Source: Mangrovihabitans endophyticus (GTDB lineage: Bacteria; Actinomycetota; Actinomycetes; Mycobacteriales; Micromonosporaceae). Taken from it: DNA of 38,969 nt. A program made the position numbers and the translations under genes. Positions 8,631 to 16,989 of this stretch are shown one piece after another (within the stretch, counting starts at the first letter, position 1; the number at the start of each line of letters is the position of its first letter). The stretch spans positions 1 through 38,969 of the forward strand of contig NZ_BMMX01000049.1 in NCBI RefSeq assembly GCF_014646155.1. The letters are read 5' to 3'. The notes under the pieces are model-generated. The model saw nothing but the letters and a program-made list of their open reading frames with translations. It made no database searches and had not been told where the DNA came from.

Positions 8631-9511
8631 CAGAGGCCGCCGGGCGTCGCGCGGGCCACGCCCTGCATCTCGGCGAGAATCTCGTCCAGCGCGGCGGTGT
8701 GCGCGCCGTCACGCCCGGCCCCGCCGTCCGTCGCCCCGCCGTCCGTGGCAGTGGGTGGCGGCAGCCCGGCCGCCGCCAGCACCTGGGACAGCACGGCGTC
8801 GACCTCCGCGCGCGCCGCGGCCGCCGGCACCGCCACACCGGCCTCCGCCAGCCGGTCCGGCACCGGATGCGGCCGGAACAACTCGCCGATCGCCGGCCAC
8901 ACCGCGTGCATCGCGGCGCGCATCCGGCGGTGCGACTCCGCGGTGCCGTCGCCGAGCCGGACCACCCACTGCGCGGCGTACTCGCGGTGATAGGTCAGCT
9001 CCTTGACACCCTTGGCCGCGATCGCCGCCAGCACCGGGTCACGCGAGCCGCGCAGCCCGTCCAGCACCGCCAGCCGCCAGGTGACGAACACCAGCAGCCG
9101 GGCGACCAGGTGCGCGAAGTCCGCGTCGGCCCGCTCGGCCAGCCTCACGTGGCGGAAGTCCGCCGCGTCCCGGCGGAACGCCAGGTCGTCCTCGTCGCGG
9201 CCCGCGCCCTCGGCCTGCGCCGCCCGGGTCAGCAGCAGGCGGGCCTGACCGAGCAGGTCCAGCGCGATGTTCGCGAGCGCCATCTCGTCCTCCAGCTCGG
9301 GCGCGCGGGTCACCCACTGCTGCAGCCGGTGCGACATGATCAGCGCGTCGTCGCCGAGCATCAAGCAGTACGCCGTCAGGTCGGCCGCGTCGACCCCGCC
9401 GGGGACGTCGGTGGGCACCCCGGCCAGCGGGTCGCTGAAGCCGGTGCCGTACGCCCACCGGGTGTCGTCCTGGTGGTCGGTGAGCGCCGCGTACGCGTCG
9501 TCGAAGGACAT
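8627..9511 (-). CDS. paaC: Phenylacetyl-CoA epoxidase structural subunit PaaC
   Basis: PaaC is the non-catalytic helical partner of PaaA in the ferritin-like multicomponent monooxygenase that epoxidises the ring of phenylacetyl-CoA. The 294-residue protein shows the family features DDALIMSHRLQQWVTRAPELEDEMALANIALDLLGQARLLL (in two parts, about residues 52-90) and VKELTYHREYAAQWVVRLGDG. The C-terminus has an Ala/Gly/Asp-rich extension around residues 250-275 that looks unstructured. It starts 7 bp after the paaB stop. Confidence 0.95.
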   Translation of the reverse strand: MSFDDAYAALTDHQDDTRWAYGTGFSDPLAGVPTDVPGGVDAADLTAYCLMLGDDALIMSHRLQQWVTRAPELEDEMALANIALDLLGQARLLLTRAAQAEGAGRDEDDLAFRRDAADFRHVRLAERADADFAHLVARLLVFVTWRLAVLDGLRGSRDPVLAAIAAKGVKELTYHREYAAQWVVRLGDGTAESHRRMRAAMHAVWPAIGELFRPHPVPDRLAEAGVAVPAAAARAEVDAVLSQVLAAAGLPPPTATDGGATDGGAGRDGAHTAALDEILAEMQGVARATPGGLW

Positions 9512-9518
9512 GATCGCC

Positions 9519-9815
9519 TCAGATGTGCGGGACGGAGTCGGGGATCCGGTAGTGCGTGGGATGCCGGTAGACCTTGTCGGCGCTGGGCGCGAAGAACGCG
9601 TCCCGGTCGCCCGGTTCGGAGGCCGTCACGTCGTCGGAGCGCACCACCCAGATGCTCACACCCTCGTTGCGCCGGGTGTAAAGGTCGCGGGCGTGATGCA
9701 CAGCCATCCGGTGGTCGGCGGCGCGCAACGACCCGACGTGCACGTGGTTCAGGCCCCGCTTGGCACGCACGAACACCTCGAACAGCGGCCACTCGTGCCG
9801 GATCTCGTCGCTCAT
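9519..9815 (-). CDS. paaB: Phenylacetyl-CoA epoxidase subunit PaaB
   Basis: Small subunit bridging PaaAC dimers in the epoxidase. The product is 98 residues from the ATG at 9815, the usual PaaB size, and starts MSDEIRHEWPLFEVFVRAKR with the typical LNHVHVGSLRAADHRMAVHHARDLYTRR core (given in part). The frame is open further upstream to 9902 but that part lies within paaA and is not family sequence. The ATG overlaps the paaA stop as ATGA, so translation is probably coupled. Confidence 0.96.
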   Translation of the reverse strand: MSDEIRHEWPLFEVFVRAKRGLNHVHVGSLRAADHRMAVHHARDLYTRRNEGVSIWVVRSDDVTASEPGDRDAFFAPSADKVYRHPTHYRIPDSVPHI

Positions 9816-10777
9816 GCGGGCACGCTCCCCTCGGCGGCACGCGCCTGCCCGGCCGCGCGCGACTGCTTCGCGGCGTGCGCGGCGGCGGCCTCCCGCACCC
9901 ACGCGCCGTCCGCGTCGGCCCGGCGCCGGTGGGCGATCCGGCGCGCGTTCATCGGCCCGTCACCGGCCAGCACCCGCTTGAACTCGGCCCAGTCCGGAGC
10001 GCCGAAGTCGTAGTGGCCGCGCTCGGCGTTCCAGGCCAGCTCGCCGTCCGGCAGCGTCACCCCGAGCGCCTGCGCCTGCGGCACAGTCATGTCGACGAAG
10101 CGCTGGCGCAACTCGTCGTTGGTGTGCCGCTTGATCTTCCAGGCCATCGACTGCGCGGTGTTCGGCGAGTCCGCGTCGGGCGGGCCGAACATCATCAGCG
10201 ACGGCCACCACCAGCGGTTCACCGCGTCCTGCACGGTTTCCCGCTGCGCCGGCGTGCCGGTCATCATGGTCATCAGCAACTCGTAACCCTGCCGCTGGTG
10301 GAACGACTCCTCCTTGCAGATGCGGATCATGGCTCGCGCGTACGGGCCGAAGGAGCTGCGGCACAGCGGCACCTGATTGCAGATCGCCGCGCCGTCCACC
10401 AGCCAGCCGATCACCCCGACGTCGGCGAAGGTGAGCGTCGGATAGTTGAAGATCGACGAGTATTTCTGCCGTCCCTCGATCAGGCGGCGGGTCAGGTCAC
10501 CGCGGTCGGCGCCCAGCGTCTCGGCCGCCGAGTAGAGGTAGAGCCCGTGGCCCGCCTCGTCCTGCACCTTGGCGAGCAGGATCGCCTTGCGGCGCAGCGT
10601 CGGCGCCCGGGTGATCCACTCCCCCTCGGGCTGCATGCCGATGATCTCCGAGTGCGCGTGCTGGGCGATCTGCCGGATCATCGTCCGGCGATATCCGTCC
10701 GGCATCCAGTCGCGCGGTTCCACCCGCTGATCCCGTTCGAGGGTCTGCGTGAACGCGCGCTCGCCGTCGCCTGTCAT
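9812..10777 (-). CDS. paaA: Phenylacetyl-CoA epoxidase catalytic subunit PaaA
   Basis: Diiron oxygenase subunit that forms ring-1,2-epoxyphenylacetyl-CoA. The 321 residues contain the two carboxylate/histidine motifs expected of the ferritin-like diiron site: QDEAGHGLYLYSAAETLG (E74-xx-H77) and KEESFHQRQG (E157-xx-H160). Upstream Glu ligands are probably in AHSEIIG. The last 35 or so residues are Ala/Arg-rich and look like a poorly conserved tail. The ATG overlaps the thiolase stop (ATGA), and the gene is followed by paaB with the same kind of overlap. Confidence 0.97.
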   Translation of the reverse strand: MTGDGERAFTQTLERDQRVEPRDWMPDGYRRTMIRQIAQHAHSEIIGMQPEGEWITRAPTLRRKAILLAKVQDEAGHGLYLYSAAETLGADRGDLTRRLIEGRQKYSSIFNYPTLTFADVGVIGWLVDGAAICNQVPLCRSSFGPYARAMIRICKEESFHQRQGYELLMTMMTGTPAQRETVQDAVNRWWWPSLMMFGPPDADSPNTAQSMAWKIKRHTNDELRQRFVDMTVPQAQALGVTLPDGELAWNAERGHYDFGAPDWAEFKRVLAGDGPMNARRIAHRRRADADGAWVREAAAAHAAKQSRAAGQARAAEGSVPA

Positions 10778-11976
10778 GCCCGCTCCACCAGCATCGCCAC
10801 GCCCTGCCCCACCCCGACGCAGAGGGTGGCCAGGCCGCGACGCGCGCCCTCGCGTTCCATCCGGCCCAGCAGGGTCACCGTCAGCCGCGCCCCGGAGCAG
10901 CCCAGCGGGTGGCCCAGGGCGATCGCGCCGCCGTCCGCGTTGACCCGCTCCTCGTCCAGTTTGAGCCGCCGGATGACGGCCAGCGACTGCGCCGCGAACG
11001 CCTCGTTGAGCTCCACCGCCTCCAGGTCCCCGACGTCCCAGCCGGTGCGGGCCAGCGCCTTCTGGGTGGCCGGGACCGGGCCTAGGCCCATCAGTTGCGG
11101 CGGCACCCCGGCGCTGGCGGCGGTCACCACCCGGGCGCGCGGGGTCAGGCCGTAGCGCTCGACCGCCTCGGCGGAGGCCACCACCAGGGCCGCCGCGCCG
11201 TCGGACAGCGGCGACGAGGACCCCGCGGTCACCACCCCGCCGGACCGGAACACCGGGCGCAGCCCGGCCAGCTTCTCCAGGCTGGTGCCGCGCCGCGGGG
11301 TCTCGTCGACCGCCACGTCGTCCACCGCGACGATCTCGCCGGCGAACCGGCCCGCGTCGGTGGCCGCGATCGCGCGCTCGTGGCTGCGCAGCGCGAACGC
11401 GTCGCTGTCCGCCCGGCTGATGCCGTCCAGCACGGCGACCTCCTCGGCGGTCTCGCCCATGCTGAGCGTGACCCGGCGGTCCTGCGGGCCGGTGCCGGCG
11501 TCACGGTCGGCCGCGGCGAACGCCGGGTTGACGAAGCGCCAGCCGAGCGAGGAGTCCACCACCTGGCCGGGGCGCGCCCACGGGGTGCCCGGCTTGGCCA
11601 TCACCCAGGGCGCGCGGGTCATCGACTCCACCCCGCCGGCCACCATGACCTCGGCCTCGCCGCACCGGATCGCCTGCGCCGCGGAGGCGATCGCGGTCAG
11701 GCCGCTGGCGCACAGCCGATTCACCGTGTAGCCGGGCACCGCGTCCGGCAGCCCGGCCAGCAGCGCGGCCATCCGGGCCACGTTGCGATTGTCCTCGCCC
11801 GCCTGGTTGGCGGCGCCCAGCACGACCTCGTCGACCGCCTCGGCCGGCACGCCGGCGCGGCGCACCGCCTCGCCCACCACGAGCGCGGCCAGGTCGTCGG
11901 GCCGGTGCCCGGCCAGCACGCCGCCGTACTTGCCCTGCGGGGTGCGGACTCCGCCGACCAGGAACGCCTCAGGCAT
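10774..11976 (-). CDS. paaJ: Thiolase, probable 3-oxoadipyl-CoA/3-oxo-5,6-dehydrosuberyl-CoA thiolase (PaaJ/PcaF type)
   Basis: Thiolase II family enzyme of 400 residues. The nucleophilic cysteine lies in NRLCASGLTAI (C89), the histidine in GGAIALGHPLGCSGAR (near residue 357), and the second cysteine in CVGVGQG near the C-terminus. Placement between paaN and paaA supports the role of PaaJ, which releases acetyl-CoA twice in the phenylacetate pathway; a general acetyl-CoA acetyltransferase cannot be excluded by sequence. It overlaps the end of paaN by 8 bp and paaA by 4 bp, so all these genes form one operon. Confidence 0.9.
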   Translation of the reverse strand: MPEAFLVGGVRTPQGKYGGVLAGHRPDDLAALVVGEAVRRAGVPAEAVDEVVLGAANQAGEDNRNVARMAALLAGLPDAVPGYTVNRLCASGLTAIASAAQAIRCGEAEVMVAGGVESMTRAPWVMAKPGTPWARPGQVVDSSLGWRFVNPAFAAADRDAGTGPQDRRVTLSMGETAEEVAVLDGISRADSDAFALRSHERAIAATDAGRFAGEIVAVDDVAVDETPRRGTSLEKLAGLRPVFRSGGVVTAGSSSPLSDGAAALVVASAEAVERYGLTPRARVVTAASAGVPPQLMGLGPVPATQKALARTGWDVGDLEAVELNEAFAAQSLAVIRRLKLDEERVNADGGAIALGHPLGCSGARLTVTLLGRMEREGARRGLATLCVGVGQGVAMLVERA

Positions 11977-13642
11977 GGCGGGCCTGCAGGGTGAAGAAGC
12001 GGCCGGACACGAAGTAGTCGTCGGTCAGCGCGGCGGTGGCGGCCGGGTTCGCCCCGGTGCCGTGCAGATCGCTGAAGGCGGCGGTCTGATTCACGAACAC
12101 TCCTGCGGTGAGGTTTTCGGACAGATGCACGCCGGCGTCCAGCGCGGCTCGGCGCGCGGCGGTCAGCACCGCCTCCGACGTCGAGTGCACGGTCGCGGTC
12201 AGCGCGCCGTGGTGACGCACGGTCTCGGTGAACAGGGCGAGGCTGTGCTCGGTGGAGCCGGTGGTGATGACGAACGAGACCGGCCCGAACCACTCCCGGG
12301 TGTAGACCTTGTCGTCGTCCGCGTCCAGCGCCACCACCACCGGGGTCCGGATGCCTGCCTGCGGCCACGCCGGATCGGTCACCTCGCCGGGCGGCCGCAC
12401 CACGCCGGGCGTCATCGCGGCGGCCTCGGTGAGCCGGCCCATCACGCCGTCGTTGACGATCGCACCGAGGGTGCCGGCCGCCCGCGCCGGATCGCCCAGC
12501 AGCTTGTCCAGCGCCGCGGACAGGTCGGCGGCGAACTGCTGCGGGTCGCGACGGCCGTCGGCGGTGTCCACCCCCTCGCGCGGCACCATGATGTTCTGCG
12601 GCGTGGTGCACATCTGGCCGCTGTAGAGCGAGAGCGAGAAGGCCAGGTTGCGCAGCAGCCCCGGATAGTCCGCGGTGGAGTCGACGACCACCGTGTTGAG
12701 CCCGGACTTCTCGGTGTAGACCACCGTCTGCCGGGAGGCGTTGGCCTCCAGCCAGTTGCCGAACTCGCTGGAGCCGGTGAAGTCCACGATCCGCACGTCC
12801 GGATGCGTGGCCAGCACGGCGGCCACGCGGTCGCCGGGCTCCTCGGCGGCCAGCGTCACCAGGTCCGGGTCCAGGCCGGACTCGGCGAGCACCTCGCGGG
12901 CCACCCGCACGGTGATGGCCAGCGGCAGCACCGCGCCCGGATGCGGCTTGACGATCACCGGGTTGCCGGTGACCAGGCTGGCGAACAATCCCGGGTAGCC
13001 GTTCCAGGTCGGGAACGTGGTGCAACCGATCACCAGGGCGACGCCGCGACCCACCGGGGTGCTCGTCTTGGTCATCACCAGCGGGTCGCCGCCGCGCTGC
13101 GGCTTGGTCCAGGTGGCCGTCGCCGGGATGCGGGTCTGCGCGGCCAGCGCGCAGGCCACCGCCTCCAGGCCGCGGTCCTGCGCGTGCGGGCCGCCGGCCT
13201 GGAACGCCATGACGAACGCCTGCCCGGTGGTGTGCTGCACGGCGTGCGCCATCTCGAACGAACGGGCGTTGATGCGGCGCAGGATCTCCGCGGCCACCCC
13301 GGCCCGCCCGTGCGGACCCACGTCGCGCCAGGCGGGCGTCGCCGCCCGTGCCGCGGCCACCAGTCGCTGCGGGTCGCATCGCGGGTAGCGCACGCCCAGC
13401 TCCAGCCCGTACGGCGAACGCTCGGTGGCCACCCGGCCCAGTTCGCCGGGCTGATCGAGCGGGAAGTCGGCACCCAGCAGCGCGCGGAACGCCTGCTCGC
13501 CGGCCGGCGCGGCGTCCGCCCCGTAGACGGACTTGCTCGGCGACTCGGGATAGTTCGACCAGTAGTCCCGGGCGCCGGCCGCGGCGACCGCCGCATCCAG
13601 CAGCTCACGATGCGTCTCGTACCACTGCGTGGGGGTTGTCAT
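11969..13642 (-). CDS. paaN: Phenylacetic acid degradation protein PaaN (aldehyde dehydrogenase type)
   Basis: Aldehyde-dehydrogenase superfamily protein of 557 residues, matching the actinobacterial PaaN type. It probably oxidises the open-chain semialdehyde-CoA formed after ring cleavage. General base E311 lies in YTEKSGLN and nucleophile C345 in SGQMCTTPQN; the GSSEFGNWLEAN cofactor-region motif precedes them. Unlike E. coli PaaZ (about 680 residues), no C-terminal MaoC-like oxepin-CoA hydrolase domain is present; the chain ends soon after the ALDH fold. It is the first gene of the minus-strand operon and starts 156 bp from the divergent paaI. Confidence 0.93.
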   Translation of the reverse strand: MTTPTQWYETHRELLDAAVAAAGARDYWSNYPESPSKSVYGADAAPAGEQAFRALLGADFPLDQPGELGRVATERSPYGLELGVRYPRCDPQRLVAAARAATPAWRDVGPHGRAGVAAEILRRINARSFEMAHAVQHTTGQAFVMAFQAGGPHAQDRGLEAVACALAAQTRIPATATWTKPQRGGDPLVMTKTSTPVGRGVALVIGCTTFPTWNGYPGLFASLVTGNPVIVKPHPGAVLPLAITVRVAREVLAESGLDPDLVTLAAEEPGDRVAAVLATHPDVRIVDFTGSSEFGNWLEANASRQTVVYTEKSGLNTVVVDSTADYPGLLRNLAFSLSLYSGQMCTTPQNIMVPREGVDTADGRRDPQQFAADLSAALDKLLGDPARAAGTLGAIVNDGVMGRLTEAAAMTPGVVRPPGEVTDPAWPQAGIRTPVVVALDADDDKVYTREWFGPVSFVITTGSTEHSLALFTETVRHHGALTATVHSTSEAVLTAARRAALDAGVHLSENLTAGVFVNQTAAFSDLHGTGANPAATAALTDDYFVSGRFFTLQARHA

Positions 13643-13678
13643 CTGCGCTCCCGTGCGGTTGGCTGTTCCTCAATGCCT

Positions 13679-13697
13679 ACCGTCCGGTCGGTCGGTA
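13679..13697. promoter_or_regulatory. Candidate PaaR operator in the paaN-paaI intergenic region
   Basis: The sequence ACCGTCCGGTCGGT (13679-13692) fits ACCG-N2-CG-N2-CGGT and is an imperfect palindrome (6 of 7 paired positions). A second CGGT follows directly, so a slightly wider palindrome TACCG...CGGTA (13678-13697) overlaps it. From memory, the core resembles the motif described for the TetR regulator PaaR of Corynebacterium. It lies 37 bp from the paaN start and about 100 bp from paaI, so one bound repressor could control both arms. Confidence 0.6.
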
Positions 13698-13735
13698 AGC
13701 AAGACCCGGGAGCGAAGTAAGAACCGGAGCGGGCG

Positions 13736-13763
13736 TGGCAACTGGATCGCGCCTGGCAACCGG
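13736..13763. repeat. Short direct repeat TGGCAACYGG upstream of paaI
   Basis: TGGCAACTGG at 13736-13745 and TGGCAACCGG at 13754-13763 lie 18 bp apart in the paaI leader or promoter region, followed by a partial third GCAACCGG. They could be activator sites or chance; no function is assigned. Confidence 0.35.
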
Positions 13764-13798
13764 AACGATGACGCAACCGGCCGGGAATCGGAGGCGGC

Positions 13799-14218
13799 GT
13801 GGCACGGACGGCGGCGCACGAGATGTTCGAGCGTGACGTGGCCTCCCGCGGCCTGGGCATCGAACTCGTCCGCGCCGGCGACGGCGCCGCGACGGTCCGC
13901 ATGACGGTCACCTCGGCCATGGTCAACGGGCACGACATGACCCACGGCGGATACGTCTTCCTGCTCGCCGACACCGCCTTCGCCTGCGCCTGCAACAGCC
14001 ACGGGCCGGTCACCGTGGCGGCCGGCGCGGACATCGCCTTCCTGCGCCCGACCCGGGCCGGTGACGTGCTCGAGGCGCGGGCCGCCCAGCGCGCCGCGCA
14101 CGGCCGCAGCGGCATCTACGACGTGACCGTCACCTGCGACGGCCAGCCGGTGGCCGAGTTCCGCGGCCGCAGCCGCGAGCTGACCGGGCCGGCCGCGACG
14201 GGCGGGGCGCCCTCATGA
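13799..14218 (+). CDS. paaI: Hydroxyphenylacetyl-CoA thioesterase PaaI
   Basis: Hotdog-fold thioesterase of 139 residues that rescues dead-end phenylacetyl-CoA derivatives by releasing CoA. The motif NGHDMTHGGYVFLLADTAFA (about residues 42-61) contains the HGG and the Asp/Asn positions that form the active site in PaaI. The C-terminal GRSGIYDVTV and DGQPVAEFRGRSR strands are typical. The GTG start at 13799 follows GGAGG at 13790-13794; an ATG at 13823 is a less likely alternative. The stop overlaps the next gene as ATGA. Confidence 0.93.
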   Translation: MARTAAHEMFERDVASRGLGIELVRAGDGAATVRMTVTSAMVNGHDMTHGGYVFLLADTAFACACNSHGPVTVAAGADIAFLRPTRAGDVLEARAAQRAAHGRSGIYDVTVTCDGQPVAEFRGRSRELTGPAATGGAPS

Positions 14219-14850
14219 GCAACCGGACGCCGGCGGCCGGCCAGACCCTGGCGGCGGCCCGGCCGGCGCGGCGCGGGCGGCCGGGCAACGACGTGGAATC
14301 GGTGCTCGCCGCGGCGGTGCGGCTGTTCAACGACGGCGGTTACGACTACACCAGCATGGTCGACATCGCCGAGTCGCTGCGGATCACCAAGTCGAGTCTC
14401 TACCACCACGTCAGCAGCAAGGAGCAGTTGCTGCAGATGGCGATGGACCGGGCGCTGGACGGGCTCTTCGAGGCGTTGTCCGCCGCGGACCGGGCCGCCG
14501 GCCACGCCACCGCGCTGCAACGGCTGGAGTGCCTGGTCCGCAGCAGCGTGCTGGTGCTGGCCGACCGGATGGAGTTCGTCACGCTGCTGCTGCGGGTGCG
14601 GGGCAACACCGCGGTGGAACAGCAGGCCCTGCGCCGCCGCCGGGAGTTCGACGCCCGCGTCACGGCGCTGGTCAAGCAGGCCCAGGCGGAGGGCGGCGTG
14701 CGGCCCGACGTGGACGCGGCCACCGCGGCGCGTCTGCTGTTCGGCATGGTCAACTCGCTGACCGAGTGGTACCGCCCGCGCCGGGGCGGAGCCACGCACC
14801 TGGCGGACACGGTCACCGCCCTCGCCTTCGACGGACTCCGGCAGCGATGA
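14215..14850 (+). CDS. paaR: TetR-family regulator, probable PaaR
   Basis: A 211-residue TetR repressor. After an Ala/Arg-rich leader, the helix-turn-helix domain spans about residues 22-70, with SVLAAAVRLFNDGGYDYTSM and the recognition helix region ESLRITKSSLYHHVSSKEQL. The C-terminal two thirds is an all-helical ligand domain. Context between paaI (4-bp overlap) and paaK points to the phenylacetyl-CoA responsive repressor of this locus, as known for TetR-type PaaR proteins. The candidate operator between paaN and paaI is its likely target. Confidence 0.88.
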   Translation: MSNRTPAAGQTLAAARPARRGRPGNDVESVLAAAVRLFNDGGYDYTSMVDIAESLRITKSSLYHHVSSKEQLLQMAMDRALDGLFEALSAADRAAGHATALQRLECLVRSSVLVLADRMEFVTLLLRVRGNTAVEQQALRRRREFDARVTALVKQAQAEGGVRPDVDAATAARLLFGMVNSLTEWYRPRRGGATHLADTVTALAFDGLRQR

Positions 14851-14888
14851 CGTCCCGCACCGGTGAATGAGGAACAGGAGCCGCGACA

Positions 14889-16208
14889 GTGCAGGACCGC
14901 ACCCCACGCCCGGAGGATCTGGACCCGATCGAGCGCGCCTCGATCGACGAGCTGCGGGCGCTGCAACTGCAACGGTTGCGGTGGACGCTGTCGCACGCGC
15001 ACGCGAACGTCCCGCCGTACCGGGAACTGTTCGACAAGGCCCAGGTGCACCCGGATGACCTGCGCGAGCTGAGCGACCTGGCGAAGTTCCCGCACACCGA
15101 CAAGGCGACGCTGCGCGCCCACTACCCGTTCGGAATGTTCGCGGTGCCGCGCGAGCGGGTGGCCCGGCTGCACGCCTCGTCCGGCACCACCGGAAGGCCG
15201 ACCGTGGTCGGATACACCGCCGACGACCTGCGGACCTGGTCGCGGCTGATGGCCCGGTCGATCCGCGCGTCCGGCGGCCGGGCCGGGGACCGGGTGCACG
15301 TCGCGTACGGCTATGGGCTGTTCACCGGCGGCCTGGGCGCGCATTACGGCGCGGAGGAACTGGGCTGCACGGTCGTGCCGGTGTCCGGCGGCATGACCGA
15401 GCGGCAGGTCATGCTGATCGAAGACTTCCAGCCGGACGTCATCATGGTGACGCCGACCTACATGCTGGCCATCCTGGACGAGATGCGGCGCCGGGGCGTC
15501 GACCCGCGCGGCACGTCCCTGCGGGTGGGCATCTTCGGGGCGGAGCCGTGGACCGAGAAGCTGCGCGCCGAGATCGAGGACCAGCTCGACATGCACGCGG
15601 TGGACATCTACGGCCTGTCCGAGGTGATGGGGCCGGGTGTGGCGTGCGAATGCGTGGAGACCAAGGACGGGCCGCACGTCTGGGAGGACCACTTCTATCC
15701 GGAGATCATCGACCCGGTGAGCGGCGCGGTGCTGCCCGACGGCGAGATCGGCGAGCTGGTGTTCACGTCGCTGACCAAGCAGGCGATGCCGGTGGTGCGG
15801 TACCGCACCCGCGACCTGACGCGGCTGCTGCCCGGCACGGCCCGCCCGATGCGCCGCATCGAAAAGATCACCGGACGCACCGACGACATGATCATCTTGC
15901 GCGGGGTCAACCTGTTCCCGACGCAGATCGAGGAGCTGATCCTGCGTACGCCGCAGCTCGCTCCCCACTTCCAGTGCGTCCTGACCCGCGAGGGCCGGAT
16001 GGACGAGCTGACCGTGGCGGTGGAGCGGCGCCCGGCGACGACCCCGGAGCAGGCGGCCGAGGCGGGTGCGGTGCTGGCGGCGCTGGTGAAGAACACCATC
16101 GGGGTGACGGTCGGCGTGCGGGTCCTGGACCCGGACGGCGTGGAACGCTCGATGGGCAAGGCACGCCGCCTGGTGGACCGGCGACCCGGGGGGCCGACCG
16201 GCGGATAG
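14889..16208 (+). CDS. paaK: Phenylacetate-CoA ligase
   Basis: Adenylate-forming enzyme of 439 residues that activates phenylacetate with ATP and CoA, the entry step of the pathway. The P-loop ASSGTTGRPTVVGYT lies at about residues 96-110. The YGLSEVMGPGVACEC motif (adenine-binding region) and the GRTDDMIILRGVNLFPTQIE hinge (given in part) are visible, followed by the usual small C-terminal domain. The GTG start at 14889 is supported by AGGAG at 14876-14880. It lies 38 bp after paaR on the same strand and ends convergent with the next gene, only 6 bp away. Confidence 0.97.
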   Translation: MQDRTPRPEDLDPIERASIDELRALQLQRLRWTLSHAHANVPPYRELFDKAQVHPDDLRELSDLAKFPHTDKATLRAHYPFGMFAVPRERVARLHASSGTTGRPTVVGYTADDLRTWSRLMARSIRASGGRAGDRVHVAYGYGLFTGGLGAHYGAEELGCTVVPVSGGMTERQVMLIEDFQPDVIMVTPTYMLAILDEMRRRGVDPRGTSLRVGIFGAEPWTEKLRAEIEDQLDMHAVDIYGLSEVMGPGVACECVETKDGPHVWEDHFYPEIIDPVSGAVLPDGEIGELVFTSLTKQAMPVVRYRTRDLTRLLPGTARPMRRIEKITGRTDDMIILRGVNLFPTQIEELILRTPQLAPHFQCVLTREGRMDELTVAVERRPATTPEQAAEAGAVLAALVKNTIGVTVGVRVLDPDGVERSMGKARRLVDRRPGGPTGG

Positions 16209-16214
16209 CGCACC

Positions 16215-16979
16215 TCAGCGACCGGCATCGTCCATCAGGACCAGCGCGTTTCGGGCCGTCTCGGCGTGCGGGCCGCCGCTCGACGCGAGCGTCTCCCACC
16301 GGCGATGCCAGAACCGCCACCGTGCCAGGGTGAATCCGTCACCGGTCACGCCACCCTCGACCGCGAGCCTGCCCGGCCGCACCGTCGGGGGCCGGCCGGG
16401 GACGGTGCTGGCCTCGCAGGCGTTCCGCAGGACGGGACCGCAGTGCCGGAACCAGGCCACCGCGGCCGCGAGCTGGTCCGGGTCGCCGGGCTCCTCCAGG
16501 GCGGCGCGCAACGTCCAGACGGCGTACGTCGAACAGTCGATGCCCACCGCCGTGAGCCGGGCCGCGAACGCGTTCAGGTTGACCCAGGTCTGCCGGTCTC
16601 CGTCCGGCGGGCTGCCCCAGTTCCACGCCTCGCGCATGACGGCGCCGAGCAGCGGCAATTCGGCCCACCTCAGCCCACCGTCGCGGGTCGCGGCGTCGCG
16701 GTCGCGGACGCCGACGAGCAGCGCGACGAGGCGGTCCCGGGCGGTGTCGTCGCCGTCGGTCGCCGCGTGCACGACCCGGTCCCAGACGGCCCAGAGGGGG
16801 CCGCCGAGGCTTTCCGCCGCCGCGCGTGCGGCGGCCGGGTCGGCCTCGACCGGTCCGATGATGCCCGCGATCGCGTCGCTGCGGGAGAGGTCACCGCGCA
16901 CATACCGGGTGATGAGGTCGCCGAAGTAGGCGTCCAGTACGTCGTACGCAGCGTCGGCGGGCGGGGCGGAACCGCTCAT
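16215..16979 (-). CDS. Uncharacterised DUF3632-like protein
   Basis: A 254-residue, probably cytosolic and mainly helical protein with no signal peptide or membrane segment. The segment TWVNLNAFAARLTAVGIDCS (about residues 129-148), followed by YAVWTLRAALEE, resembles what I remember of the DUF3632 family, known mainly from fungi. The function is unknown, and this family call is from memory. The ATG at 16979 is chosen because the upstream in-frame part overlaps the preceding FGE gene. It begins 10 bp after that gene's stop, so the two are probably co-transcribed. It has many Trp and acidic residues. Confidence 0.65.
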   Translation of the reverse strand: MSGSAPPADAAYDVLDAYFGDLITRYVRGDLSRSDAIAGIIGPVEADPAAARAAAESLGGPLWAVWDRVVHAATDGDDTARDRLVALLVGVRDRDAATRDGGLRWAELPLLGAVMREAWNWGSPPDGDRQTWVNLNAFAARLTAVGIDCSTYAVWTLRAALEEPGDPDQLAAAVAWFRHCGPVLRNACEASTVPGRPPTVRPGRLAVEGGVTGDGFTLARWRFWHRRWETLASSGGPHAETARNALVLMDDAGR

Positions 16980-16989
16980 GCCGCCCACC

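Noticed and set aside
8699..11155. Plus-strand open frame of 818 codons across paaA-paaD
   Set aside because: It is antisense to well-recognised paa genes, is rich in Arg/His/Gly of low-information type, and has no family motif; it is a by-product of high G+C.
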